64,000 nt of DNA, taken from assembly GCA_030737835.1 (NCBI GenBank), contig CM060850.1, positions 26,199,385-26,263,384 of the forward strand, in the 5' to 3' direction. The DNA comes from Acorus gramineus (lineage: Eukaryota > Streptophyta > Magnoliopsida > Acorales > Acoraceae). Of this stretch, positions 1-11,045 are shown one piece after another. Each line of letters begins with the position of its first letter. The first letter of the stretch is position 1. The notes under the pieces were generated by a model. It saw only the letters and a program-made list of their open reading frames with translations. It searched no databases and was not told the DNA's origin. The position numbers were made by a program, and so were the translations under genes.

Positions 1-120
1 TTTATTTGATTTATTTTTATTTTTTTGTATTCAATGTATTATATTTTTCAAATTGTTTGATTTGGGATCACTGTATGTAACTAAATGTATGATTTCTTTG
101 TTACAAATATGATTTTCTGT

Positions 121-287
121 TTTTTTTTAACAAAATTCGGGTTCTTTGAGTTGGATTCGGGTTGGGTATTTTTACCACAGGTTGAGTTCGGGTTGGGTCA
201 CCGGGTTGAAAATCGGGTTGGGTCCGGTTAGGGTTGAGTGTTTTGAATTTCGGGTTGGGTTCAACCCGCCCGAGTTGCACCTCTAGG
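121..287. mobile_element. hAT-like element, one terminus only
   Basis: The segment is a run of CGGGTTGGGTT-type subterminal repeats and ends at 'GAGTTGCACCTCTAG'. Read on the other strand the end starts CTAGAGGTGCAACTCGGGCG, a style of terminus (TAGAGGTG plus GGGT/ACCC-rich repeats) seen in plant hAT elements. The other end lies outside the window, so no target duplication can be checked. Confidence 0.45.
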
Positions 288-778
288 CCTAGTTTGACAT
301 GGGGATAAGGAGTTAACATAATGAAAAAATTGGGTTAAATCACTTGTTATCCCATATGACATAAAAAAAGGGGATAAAGTATGGACAATTGTCCACATTT
401 TGAGATAAAAAATGAGGATTGTTTGTTCTGAATAAAAGGTGGAACAGATTTTGTCACAATTTATTATTCCAATTTTGTAAAATTGGGATAATATTTATTA
501 TTACCAATTCCAAGAAAATAGATGAAAAAAAAAAAAGAATGTGTTCCACTAAACAATATTAATGCTCTATTAATAGGAATAATATATTTGATATTTTTTA
601 AAAAAATTTGAAGTTATCCCATATTTGATTCAAATGCAAGATTGAGGATAAGAAAATAAAAAATGAGGATAATAAAAAGCATTACCAAATGCAAATTTGA
701 ATAAAAATAGTGATTTTTTTATTCCTATAAATTAGATTAATTTATTATAAAAATTTATCCATTTACCGAACTAAACTC
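288..778. mobile_element. AT-rich MITE, copy 1
   Basis: This 0.49-kb AT-rich segment begins near 'TAGTTTGACATGGGGATAAG' and ends near a loosely complementary 'ATTTATCCATTTACCGAACTA'. A clear inverted copy lies at 37548-38010, sharing 'CCATATGACATAAAAAAA'-like and 'GAATAAAAATAGTGATTTTTTTAT'-like blocks in the same order. It has no coding capacity. The Harbinger-like element at 779 is inserted exactly at its right edge. Confidence 0.6.
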
Positions 779-2679
779 TAACCCCCCGTTTGCCAACTAA
801 CATAAACAGAGAATAAGGGAGAATAACAGTAGAATAGCCCTTATTCGCTGTTTGTTTGGAGCGGATAAACCCTGATAGCAATGCATGGATAAACTAGCAT
901 AAGGCCTGATAACAATTCCACTAAAAGGTGAGAATAACTTATCAGGGCTTATCTATTCCCTAGAATAAAAATACCCCTAACCATCATTTCTAAAAAATTC
1001 TCTCACCTACTTTATCAAACCCCAATGATGGACCTGCATTTAATCTCCACCATCTGATTGGTGGACCTGTCCACTGAGATTCAATCAAGACCATTGAAAA
1101 TAAATAAATAGTGTTAGACTCATTGTGACCGTCGAAAATACATAACAAAAAAAACCTCGACCCTACACGTGTCACCCAACCCATCCCATCTCATTCACTC
1201 ACCCTCACCACCACCTCCTCCTCCAACCCCAACCACCCACCACCACCACCACCCGCGCCACCGACCCCTCCAACGAAGAAACATCTGCCACCACCTCCCC
1301 ACCACCACCACCATCCGAAGGCGCTTTCGAGAACCGCCTCTCCCAGATCCGCCTCAAGTACCGGAGCGGCACCGGCAAGAAAGCTGAGCTCCGGAAGGCC
1401 AAGAAGTCCTCCTCTTCACCAACCAAGAAAACCAAAGGAGGAGTCTTTCTCCCTCCGGTGGCTCTCAAGGAGCCCGTCTCATCGGATGGTCTAAAGGTGG
1501 ACTTGGGCTTCTCCCCTTACAGCGAGAGGCTCAACGGACGGCTGGCGGCGCTCGGCCTGGCTGCTCTGCTTCTTGTTGAGCTTGGGTCGGGGAAGAGCCT
1601 CCTCAAGTACCACAACCCACCCACTTTGTTTCTGCAGGTGTACACTGTTTCCTCCCTTGGGGCTGTGTTTGTCAAATTTGAGAAGGAGAAGGTCAGTGTC
1701 TGGCCTTCTCAGAAGTGAAAATGCTGTAGTTTTTTTTTTTTGCTCTAACTTTCTTTGAAGTTTGAATTCAATTTATAAAATTTGAAATCTATAATGGGTA
1801 TTCACTATGTTGATTGATCAAGGTGTATTATGTTGTATCAATGTGTAATCGTTTTTTCGGCCTACAGCCTTTTATCTTAAGTTTCGGATTGAACTAATTG
1901 ATTGCGGCAAATATGGATGAAAATTGAGTTCTTTGGAACCTGGAGGATTGATAGGTCGAACAGCTGGTTTTTAAACATAAATGACCTTTCCCTTTATTCG
2001 AAAGAAAATAAAAGAGGATCTGAACAAAATAGATGAAACAGAAGAGATCCGAGTGAATGAAATGGAAGAGATCAGAGTGATTGGTCACTTGTTGATTCAA
2101 ATAAAACATCCATTACTTGTATTTGATTTATTACTTGGGATAAATTAATTAACAATAATTGATGATTGATTTGAACCTATTAGTGGATCATTAGCCCCAT
2201 TGAATGGATGTTTGATTTGAACTAAATAAATCAATAGCATGATCTACATCTTATGTGCGGTACAATAGCTATTGTGTTGTGAGTTTTTGTAGAGTACATT
2301 ATACACATTTGAAGAGATATTGAAGTTAGGTTACACCATTACATATACCTGCAACTTCATTGAAGAGATTTAATTACACTCATGATGGACTGATTTATAT
2401 TCATCAATTACACCAAACAGTGAAATATATTCCAGGGGCAAAGTTGACATTTTAAAAATAATAACTCCCTATCCATCCCTTATCAACCATTTATCCACAG
2501 TTTATTCTAGGTCAACCAAACACCAAAAATCTACATTTTACGTTTCCCAATAAGAATAAATAAGAATAACAAAAACTACAACCAAACACGGATAGGCCTA
2601 TTCTGCCAAACACTAATATTTATCCCCGTATAACTATCAGGGCAGAATAACGCAATTCCACTTCCCAAACGGGGGGTAA
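779..2679. mobile_element. PIF/Harbinger-like element carrying a captured gene fragment
   Basis: A TAA at 779-781 and a TAA at 2677-2679 flank an element whose ends are CCCCCCGTTTG (782-792) and its perfect reverse complement CAAACGGGGGG (2666-2676). A 3-bp TAA/TTA duplication is typical of PIF/Harbinger. About 230 bp at the left end and 270 bp at the right end match, in inverted orientation, the ends of the 3.6-kb element at 20967-24570, so these are family-specific termini. Between them lies unrelated GC-rich sequence with coding character (see 1146-1718). No transposase is visible, so it is non-autonomous and resembles a Pack-type gene-capturing element. Confidence 0.75.
1146..1718 (+). 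pseudogene. captured fragment of a small plastid-type protein gene with an LHC motif
   Basis: An open frame runs from just after a stop at 1143 to TGA at 1716-1718. It reads P/T-rich sequence, then FENRLSQIRLKYRSGTGKK (from 1326), a Lys/Ser linker, GVFLPPVALKEPVSSDG, and SPYSERLNGRLAALGLAALL followed by a hydrophobic stretch and a C-terminus ending VSVWPSQK. The ERLNGRLA segment fits the ExxNGRxA motif of chlorophyll a/b-binding (LHC/ELIP-like) helices, and the proline/serine-rich front looks like a transit peptide. There is no in-frame ATG anywhere in the frame; a Ser/Thr-rich leader appears in another frame nearby. Trailing sequence looks like a 3'UTR. It lies wholly inside the Harbinger-like element, so I read it as a captured gene whose start is lost or shifted. 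The exact family is uncertain. Confidence 0.6.
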
Positions 2680-2683
2680 GATT

Positions 2684-4800
2684 ATTCAGAATATGCTGGG
2701 TACAGTGACAATCCCATTGGAATATAATGTTGACATCCCAATAGTTACTCTTGCTGCAGTGCATGCTGCATACTGCCAACTCTCAGAATGTGACCTAATC
2801 TAGACAACCCAGCAGCCTTTCATCAGGATTTTGTCCCAATCCCCAAACAATAGAGGGGAATTAGGCCACCTCATGTGCATGGGAGACAAGATCAATCATT
2901 TTTCATGCCCAAAACACTCCAAAAAATTCGGCATAACCATTGTAAAAACTTTTAATTAATAGTGGATCGATCTCTGGTGTGCTCCGTGAACATAGACAAG
3001 ATTTATCGGAACCACGTAATTTATTGTGTCTTTTCTTTGATCTGTTTGTTTATTTCTTAGATTGATTGCATCCCAAGATCCAGAATTCTCAACACTAATG
3101 AAGTATATGTTTTGATAAAAAGTATATATCGCTTCATTTCAAGTTGAATAAACCCATTTTGAATAAGTGTAAGAAAAAAAATAACACGATAAATATATCA
3201 TAAATGTTTAACTGGATTTCTAACGAAGTATATAAAACTTGATTTTTAACAAGATATATATATAAAAAAATGTGTATGTTTCACTAGATTTATAACAAAA
3301 TATATAAAATTATATTTTGGACAACATGTTGGGGCCACCGTGCCAAAGCTGTGCCGACAGGGTGTAACAATGTTGGGCCTAGATTGTGTTGGACGGGTCC
3401 TTTTTTCACCTCTAAGTGAAGGTGACATATCACAACAGTCCTTTTCAATCCCAAATTCTCAATATATATCCGATTAGAATTTTTTTCATATTTGTTTTTA
3501 TAAGTATCAATGTAATTCATTAGAATATATATTTTATTTTTATATAAACATATAACTTACCAGATGAGGTATACTTAAAAAAACAAAACATGTATAGCTC
3601 AAAAGAAAATTTAAAAAATGACTGTACTAGTTAGAACAGTTTATTATATACTGGTTATATGTATGATGTCTTTTTTTTTATTTTGGAGTAATTTTCTCCA
3701 AGCCCCTGCAGGGTCCGCTACTATAATAGATTAGTCTAGTATATACTGGTTAGAATAATATATAAAAAAAATTATTCTCATAACAATATATATATATATA
3801 TATATGATACAACACAAATAGGCATTCAGAATATGCTGGGTACAGTGACAATCCCATTAGAATATAATGTTGACATCCTAATAGTTACTCTTGCTGCAGT
3901 GAATGCTGCATACTGCCAACTCAGAATGTGACCTAATCTAGACAACCCAGCAGCCTTTCATCAGGATTTGTCCCAATTCCCAAACAATAGAGGGGAATTA
4001 GGCCACCTCATATGCACGGGAGAGTCCCCACTTCCATGGCATCTCCATCAGTAAAGACAAGAAGAAAAAAAATCAATGATTTCTTCTTCTAATCCACCAT
4101 AAAGACAAACCACACAACCAACCCATACCAGTATGCCCCAAGAGCTAAGATACACCAAACCCCAAAAATCATCTTAAAAATCACTTCCAGATCATATATA
4201 ATTTTGGGGAAAAAAAATTCATCAAAACATATAACTTCAAACAAAAAAAGAGTAACATATATGGATGATTTTTAGAATAATTTTTAAAACAAGATCGATC
4301 ATTTTTCATGCCCAAAACACTCCAAAAAAGATCAATTCAAACCTTACATCCAATCCCAAACTTCTATGCACAAAATAAATCCCCATTATAAAAAAAAACT
4401 ATACCAACTTTCAAAATGACCTGATCTGGTTAACCCAACAGCGTTCAGTAGGATTTGTCCCAGACAACAGAGGAGAATTTAGGCCACCTATAAGATGCAA
4501 GGGAGAGCCCCCCCCACTTGCATCTCTATTCAGTGAAGACAAAAAAGATCAATTATTTCTTCTTCTAATCCAAAAGAAAAAAAACCACACAACTAACCCA
4601 GACAGGTATTCCAAAGAGGTTAGATACATCTAATCCTAAAAAACAAATTACAATCACCTCCGGATCATATAAAAAAAAATCCATCAAAATGTAAATGATA
4701 CAAAAAAAAATTAAAACCCACGACATATTTAAACGATTTTCAAGTCAAAATGTATCATTTTCCATGTCCAAAACACCCAAAAGTAGAAATCAAATCAAAC
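2684..4800. repeat. three degenerate direct copies of a ~250-500 bp segment
   Basis: Copy 1 (about 2684-2935) and copy 2 (about 3823-4330) share near-identical blocks such as 'CAGAATATGCTGGGTACAGT', 'CCAGCAGCCTTTCATCAGGA' and 'TTTTTCATGCCCAAAACACT'. Copy 3 (about 4405-4800) keeps diverged versions, including an 'AGGCCACCTATAAGATGCAAGGGAGA' block and 'CATGTCCAAAACACCC'. All run in the same direction and sit just downstream of the stop codon of the minus-strand DUF641 gene, so they may be repeated duplications of its 3' flank. Copies 1 and 2 are the youngest pair; about 890 bp of unrelated AT-rich DNA separates them. Confidence 0.8.
2950..3070 (+). mobile_element. copia-type LTR fossil fragment
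   Basis: The stretch 'GTGCTCCGTGAACATAGACA' followed by 'GGAACCACGTAATTTATTGTG' and a T-rich tail resembles the 3' part of many plant Ty1/copia LTRs. It is a short, old and incomplete piece. A related piece is at 16311-16762 and an inverted one near 55060. Confidence 0.35.
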
Positions 4801-4892
4801 CTTACTTCCAAATCTCAAACCATTATGCACAAACACAAACAACAACAACAAAAATCCCCATTTCAAAAAAAATAAAAATAAAATTATACCTC

Positions 4893-6791
4893 TCACGCGC
4901 CGATCTCCCTTACAACTGAGCTTTGGGAACCACACAACACCCTACACTTAACCACCCCACCACCCAAATAAAACCCAGGCGCCACCATGATCCTCACCTC
5001 ACTCGCCGCTCCCCTCCTCCCCCTATCCCCCCCAACCACCACATCCTCCATAAAATCCCCTTCGAACCTCCTCCCCTTCTCCACCCTCAACACCCCCACC
5101 GCCGGGTGCACCGACCTACTCAACAGGTGCACCAACCAAACCCACTTCGCCCCCCCAAAGAACGCCTGCAACAACCCCTCCGGCCAGGACTTGTTCCACC
5201 CAAGCGTGCTCGACGCGATCTCGCTCATCTTCCTGTCGCAAAACCTACTGAACCCCTCACTGTAGTGCCTCGTCCCCTTGTTCAGCACCTCATCCCACGT
5301 CAGCCCCTTCAACGCCTCGTACGCCCTCCGATTCGCCTCGCTCTTCCGAACCGGGTCCAGCTCCCCCGCCTCACACCCCCCTCTCTCGAACCCGGGGGCC
5401 TCCATATCCTCATAGAACGCCCTGTTCATAAGTATGCCAATTATCTAAAAAAATGCGTATGCATAACGAATCTGCGTAAAAAAAAATATTTAAATTTAAC
5501 ATATATTATAAATTATATATATTTGTTATATTGTATGATTAATCACATGATATCTTATATATTAGTATTAAAATTTCTATATATAATATCTAAAAATTGA
5601 AAATACCATAAAATCTTATTTTTAATTTCATATTTTTCTACCGTGTTATTTAATTATCTAAATTAATATTTAAAAAATTGGATCAGTTCCAACACGTACT
5701 GAACAATTAAACAAAATGAAAAGATAACAAGCATTGGACCTAATGCAGACCCGTATTTAAACATATTAAAAAAAAAAACATATCTTACAAGATTAGTATC
5801 AAATCCAAATCTCAAAATTAATGTTCGTTTCGAATGATTAACGCATTCGTTCAGTTGACAGACTTACCTGTTCAACAGAGCCTCCAAATAGTACAGGAGG
5901 CTCTTCGGGTTCTTCGTCAGCGACACCTTCACTTCATACGGTTGGAGGTTCCCCGCGATCCGATCCAAAACCTTCCCCCCTCCGCCGCTCTGTCGGAGCT
6001 GAGCCGCCACCGACCGGCTCAGGTGCTTCACCGCCGCCCTCGCCTCCGACACCGCCCGGAGGAACGGCTCCACCACCGTGGGCGGCGGCGGAGACGGATT
6101 CAGTGAGGATCTGAGGCTGTGGCAGTAGGTCTCGAGATTGGAGAGCTTCTTTTCGAGGTCAGACATGGAGGTCTTCAGTCTAGAAACTTCCAGAACCGCC
6201 TCGTCCCTCCTGCGACTCGCCATTAGAAGCTTGTGAGAGAGCTCCGCCACCGCGAGCTTCCACTCCTCCTCCCGATTCGCCGCCGGAGCCGGCGCAGGCG
6301 CCGGCGAGGCGGAGGAGGTGGAGGAGCGGGGGCTCTTTCGGATGGAGGAGAAGATGGATTTGAAGATGGCGGGGCTGAATTTGGCGGCGGAGTCGACGGG
6401 GACGATGGTGATCTTGTCGCAGGAGGATGGACGGCAGAGATTGCAGGAGACGGAGAGGTCGGTGTCATCAGGGCCGTTGGAGCTGTGTCGTTTCTTGGGA
6501 GCCGTCGATGCGGTGGACTCGGGGGTTGGATGGAGTGGGGTTGGGTTGTGCCTGTGAGTGGTCGTCGCCGCTGATTCTATGTTGCTCTCCTCTTCTCCTT
6601 CTCTTTGATGTTCTTGAATCTGTTTTTGTTTTTTTAAAAAAGAAAAAATGAATAAAATAAAAATCATATCCTATAAACGAATGCGAAAATTAAATGTGTG
6701 GGAGACTTACAGGGGTGAAGAGTGGAGAGCGAGAAGGGCGAGGAGAGGTTCTTGAGAGAGGAGAAGAAGAAGAGGAGGAGGAGGAAGCCAT
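4893..6791 (-). CDS. DUF641 family protein, GIL1/IRK-interacting type
   Basis: Three minus-strand exons join in frame: 6791-6711 (27 codons, ATG at 6791-6789), 6619-5868 and 5421-4893 (TGA at 4895-4893), with GT-AG introns of 91 and 446 bp. The product is 453 aa. Residues 78-91 read DDTDLSVSCNLCRP, a block I recall from IRK-interacting protein; residues about 143-200 are a charged coiled-coil (EEEWKLAVAELSHKLLMASR and on), and 319-345 contain TWDEVLNKGTRHYSEGFSRF and CDRKM, the C-terminal signature of the GIL1/DUF641 family; EVRIMVAPGFY closes the domain. The N-terminus is Ser/Pro-rich. Arabidopsis relatives act in gravitropic light responses (GIL1) or bind the receptor kinase IRK. The ATG at 6667 in a longer frame is intronic. 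Which paralog it is remains unsettled. Confidence 0.88.
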
Positions 6792-6853
6792 TGTTGCTTC
6801 CCACCACCACCACCACTACCAACAACAACAGATGTTGTTGCTTTTTGAGTGAT

Positions 6854-6862
6854 TTATATATA
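6854..6862 (-). promoter_or_regulatory. probable TATA box of the DUF641 gene
   Basis: On the minus strand this reads TATATATAA, about 65 bp upstream of the start codon at 6791. A CT-rich and CAACAACA-rich leader lies between. The distance leaves only a short 5'UTR, which is plausible but unverified. Confidence 0.45.
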
Positions 6863-6899
6863 CGTATTTTTTTTAAAAAAGAAAAATTAAATGCGCCGA

Positions 6900-7388
6900 T
6901 TTGGGGTCTGGTCGGGGGAATTAAATGAGGGGGTGGGTTAAATAGTTAATACGGATGCGTCAGCAACAGCAACCGTTCAACGACACATAAGGTGCATGAT
7001 ACGTGATAGGGTTTTTGGTCTGGAGCGTCCGATGCGATGATACTGGTCTTTGAGGGGCATTAAATTTATGGGGTTGGGGTGGTTTGAGAACTTCAAGGAC
7101 TTGGTAGAATGTGAGGAGAAGGAAGTGTTTCTTGTCTCGATTTATTGAGTAGATGATGCGGGTTTGATGAATGGATTTGGATGGGTTTTTGGGTCCGGGT
7201 ACAATGAATGGTGTGTTCTTAATTTAACAAAAAAAAAAAAAAAAAAAATGTCTGTATTTTTACATTTATTACACTCTACAGATATCTTATTTTTGTTTAT
7301 ACCCTTGTCAACTCCCATTATGTAAATCTACCCTCCCAAGACCCGTTTGAATGGTGTTCAGATCCAAAACCACACAAAATTTATACTT
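6900..7388. other. upstream region of the DUF641 gene, non-coding
   Basis: This region holds the presumed promoter side of the minus-strand gene, including a 'TGCGTCAGCA' element near 6956 that resembles a bZIP site, and a poly-A run near 7230. I see no coding frame. Confidence 0.4.
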
Positions 7389-7842
7389 ATGGGTCCGTTT
7401 GGATAGAGGTATAAGCTATTCTGGAACTTATATCTATTCCAGGAATGGTTGACTTTATCAATGGAATAAGAGATTTTGTGTTTGGTTGTGTTTTCAGTTA
7501 TTTTCATTGAGAAACGTAATAATAAATGTTGGAGTATTTGGTTGATGAAGAATAAGATGTAAATAAGGTGTAAAAGTTGATTTGACATGTGGTCCTCATT
7601 AATGTATAAGAGGTGATAACAGGTGATTTGATGTGATGATATGTGATTTGATAAGTGGATCCACTTATACCAGTAGAAGAATAACACAATTCCATGGGTG
7701 GACTTGGAATACAAATATCAGCTTATTCTCTCCTTATTCCGCATAGCTATACCGCCTTATTCCCTCTACCCAAACACTTTTTTTGTCTTATTCTTCTCTA
7801 TTCCTCCCCTTTTCCACCCTTATTCCTTTAGCCAAACAGCCC
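7389..7842. mobile_element. Tourist-like MITE
   Basis: The ends are complementary: left GGGTCCGTTTGGATAGAGG and, read inverted from the right, GGGCTGTTTGGCTAAAGG. Internal 'TTATTC' and 'GGAATAAG' motifs mirror each other and resemble the termini of the Harbinger-like elements in this window. TAT flanks both sides, but a TA or TAA-type duplication cannot be told apart. There is no coding capacity. Confidence 0.6.
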
Positions 7843-8559
7843 TATGAGATTTTGTCAAGCAGATGAAAAAAAATCTTCACAATAAAAAAATATTTTTATT
7901 TTATTTGATATTTATACAAAACTGTGCATAGATAACTTAAATGAAATTATATTATTTTGATAGTATGATCTCATAGGATGCCATGAGAATTCTTTATAGC
8001 TTTTACATAGAGGACTTGGACTTGTTTTAAAATATGTGATTCGAATTTTGACAATATGTTGAAAAACATCACTTTCAAAGAATTTGAAATGTCAAAAATT
8101 TCACATAAAAAAATGTTTGTAATCGGAAATGAAAAACATTGGATCCATGTTTGGTTTTTCCTATTGTTAAATCCGCCCAAATGCGAATCCAGTTGAAGCC
8201 TTTTAGACTTTTAGTATGTTTATGGTTTGTGGTGTGCCGAGCATGTGTTATGATTGGTTGTCCCCCTTCTAAAAGGCTATATGAAGAATAACATGATAAT
8301 TTCTAAATAAACCATTCCATCCATACAGGGATTGACGCCATGTAGATGGTACGAGGAAGCATTTTAATAAAAATGTACTCTAATTGAAACTTTATGCATT
8401 GTCATATTAAACATTTTCACATTATCAACATAATGCTATCTCATGTACCAACATAACGACACTCTAAATCTTCAACAAACCCAACTACGACATTAGTAGC
8501 AATTAATAGAATTTTTTTTCATTTTTATTAATACATTCAATTTGTTTTTAGCTCTACTT

Positions 8560-8872
8560 TAAGCCTCCATTTGGGGGTGAGACATCCTTTTTCAAAATAG
8601 CTTGATATTCTATGATAAATAGCTATAGAGACAATTTTTATTTGGTTATATTTTTTTTATTTAGTTATCAATAGTTTCGTCTTAGTGTTTTTAGAAGTTG
8701 CATAAGACATGAATATGTTATTAAAGCCCCCATTAAAATTACTGTAATAATTTATTATAATTTATCTGAACATAACTATCAGAGTTTATCATTCCTAAAT
8801 CCTAACCAAACATATTTTTGAACTATTCCTGCCTTATTCTAACACATATTCTTTCATGCAAACGTAGGCTTA
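8560..8872. mobile_element. short MITE with TAAGCCT termini
   Basis: The left end reads TAAGCCTCCATTTGGGGG and the right end, inverted, TAAGCCTACGTTTGCATG. The interior is AT-rich with 'TATTCTATGATAAATAGCTA' and 'AACTATTCCTGCCTTATTC' typical of Tourist-like MITEs. The 313-bp element has no gene. Confidence 0.6.
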
Positions 8873-11045
8873 GCTCTCTAGTCATGTTTGTATTTGGAAA
8901 GTAAATATATGGTAATGAATGAATCCCCCATAATGAATCCCATATGAAGTAATAAAAAAGAATTGGGTGTTACAAAATTCCCTGGGTCTTTAACAGAATG
9001 ATTAAGGCACCATTTGGATATGTGATTGGACGAATTCTAAAAAGAAAAATCTCACAAAATAACACCACATATCTAAACATTTTTAACGTCTACATTTGTA
9101 ATATTGACGCTGTGTCCAAAGACTAAATCATCTCACATTTGAGAAGCTCTTTGAAACATACTCTCGCCTTTTCAAACGCAGTGATCCAAAAACAAACTCT
9201 AATTTCAACTAAACATATAATTTGGTTATTAAAAAGACAAAATGAACAAGGTGGAGCTAGCTTTCTGTGAGGGTATGTATGAATGCAAACATTTTCCACT
9301 AGAACAAAAGGAGAATTGAAGTAAACTTTGGGGTGGCCCCACACTAAAAAAATGAAAGGTACTGAGGGTCAATTAGTCAGGGTGGAGGGGGTGAAGGAAG
9401 GGCTTATCTCCTCCAACTGCAGAGTTAATGAAAGGGTGGGGGCCTGGGTTGACAGGGAGACCCCTCTGTCACCACCACCATGTGATGCTCATTTAATGCT
9501 GTCCACATAGACCAATATGTGCTCACACACGTGTGAGACTATGCTGTACGCGTGTGTCGTCATCTGGTCCCCCCCACTGTGTCACGTGTGGACGCCATGG
9601 ATCATATGTTCCTCTGCGGGTCTTCCTTTTCAATCAACCGCATGTGATGCTCGTTGACCCGGTTTGAGTCCATCTGGGCCGTTCAATTTTATATAAACTA
9701 ATTTTACAGATTTTTTAACTTTTATGGGTCAGGATACAAAACTACAAATTGGTGTTAGTTAATTAAAAAAAAAAGTGGTCAGTTGAGAATCATTAGACTT
9801 GCAGACCTTCGGAAGGTATTGTTTAATGATGATAGGTTTATGTGGTTCAAGTTTCAACTGTTTTGGGTTGATCTGATTTTAATTAAAATGTATAGATTTT
9901 TAATGGGTTTTTAATATGGTTGACTATATGGATAGGACAAAGGGGGATTTTCTGGTTGTTATGCTGTTTTTTGTCTGCTAATATGAGGAAAGATTTCATC
10001 AGGCCGGGGTTATATTATACGTGTAAATGTTATATTAACATTAAATGTTAGTAGGTCATTGATGCATCATGTTTTACCTTGTTTTGTTTTTTCGTTCCTT
10101 ATGAATGATAAAATTGAATTTTAATTTTTTAAAAATTTGATAATATTGATAACTAATTATAATATAACTACATAGTTGATAGTGATCATGTTATATCATC
10201 AATTTATTTATTTTTATTGATTAAAATTGGGATAAAAATAGAACAAAAATATCTATGTATTTAAATTAGATAACATCATAGATCCATTTAAAATTCTATA
10301 ATTTATTTTAATTATAACATATTTCTTTCATTTAAATTTTATAACAGATTATTAAGTTTTCTATCACAATCATTATATTAATTATATATAATAATTTAAA
10401 ATATTATGATTCTATTTCAATTGATCACTTTTTTTTTCATTGTAGACAGAGATGGTTGAAGGGGGATTTTTAAAAAATGGGGATATTGGCTTGGGTCTCA
10501 CAGGGGGGTTTTTCTAATTTTTTCATGTACATTTTTATTTAATAAATATATATATTAATATAAAATAAAATTATATTCTTAAATGAATCGAGTGTATACA
10601 TACTCAGTCAGAAAAATCACTTATCAATTAACCCTGTATAAACAAAATTGAGTGGATCAGCTCCGGGCTCGGATTTGCAGTTTCCGCTGGGAACGGGAAA
10701 CGGGAAACCTAACCATCCGCCACCACGTGGGATCTCGAACGGGACACCAAACGGACGTCTAAAAAGTAAAAACACATGTTAAAAGTGCGTTAAGATCCTT
10801 GCATAATAAAACTATCAGAAAAAAGACAATCAGGCATGATAAAACAATCACAAACGAGGAGCATTAACCTGCCATACCCATTGATTTTATTAGAAGAAGC
10901 AACCAGCCATAAAAAAAAAAAAAAAAGTCAAAGATCTTTTGTTTTAAAATGTTATTTTTTTTAAGACTTATTTACGAGACATTTTCTAAAGTTATCAGCA
11001 ACATCAAGATTTTATAGTCTTTAATTAGTAGATATATGTAAGCGA
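8873..11045. other. intergenic, no gene recognised
   Basis: AT-rich DNA with a more GC-rich island at about 9330-9680 (ACACGTGTGAGA and CACGTG motifs) and another at 10640-10760 containing a CACGTGG G-box. Neither island shows a convincing coding frame or splice pattern. They could be decayed element interiors. Confidence 0.4.

Noticed and set aside
1458-1718. 86-codon frame starting with GTG as a complete gene
   Set aside because: GTG initiation is not expected in a plant nuclear gene, and the protein-like frame extends well upstream without an ATG. It is part of the captured fragment.
4923-6106. Plus-strand frames of up to 225 codons
   Set aside because: They lie opposite the DUF641 exons, are Pro/Arg/His-rich and run through its introns. 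They are antisense shadows.
6620-6667. ATG at 6667 as the start of the DUF641 protein
   Set aside because: The residues it adds are hydrophobic and Lys-rich and come from an AT-rich stretch flanked by good splice sites; the exon at 6791-6711 gives a better start.
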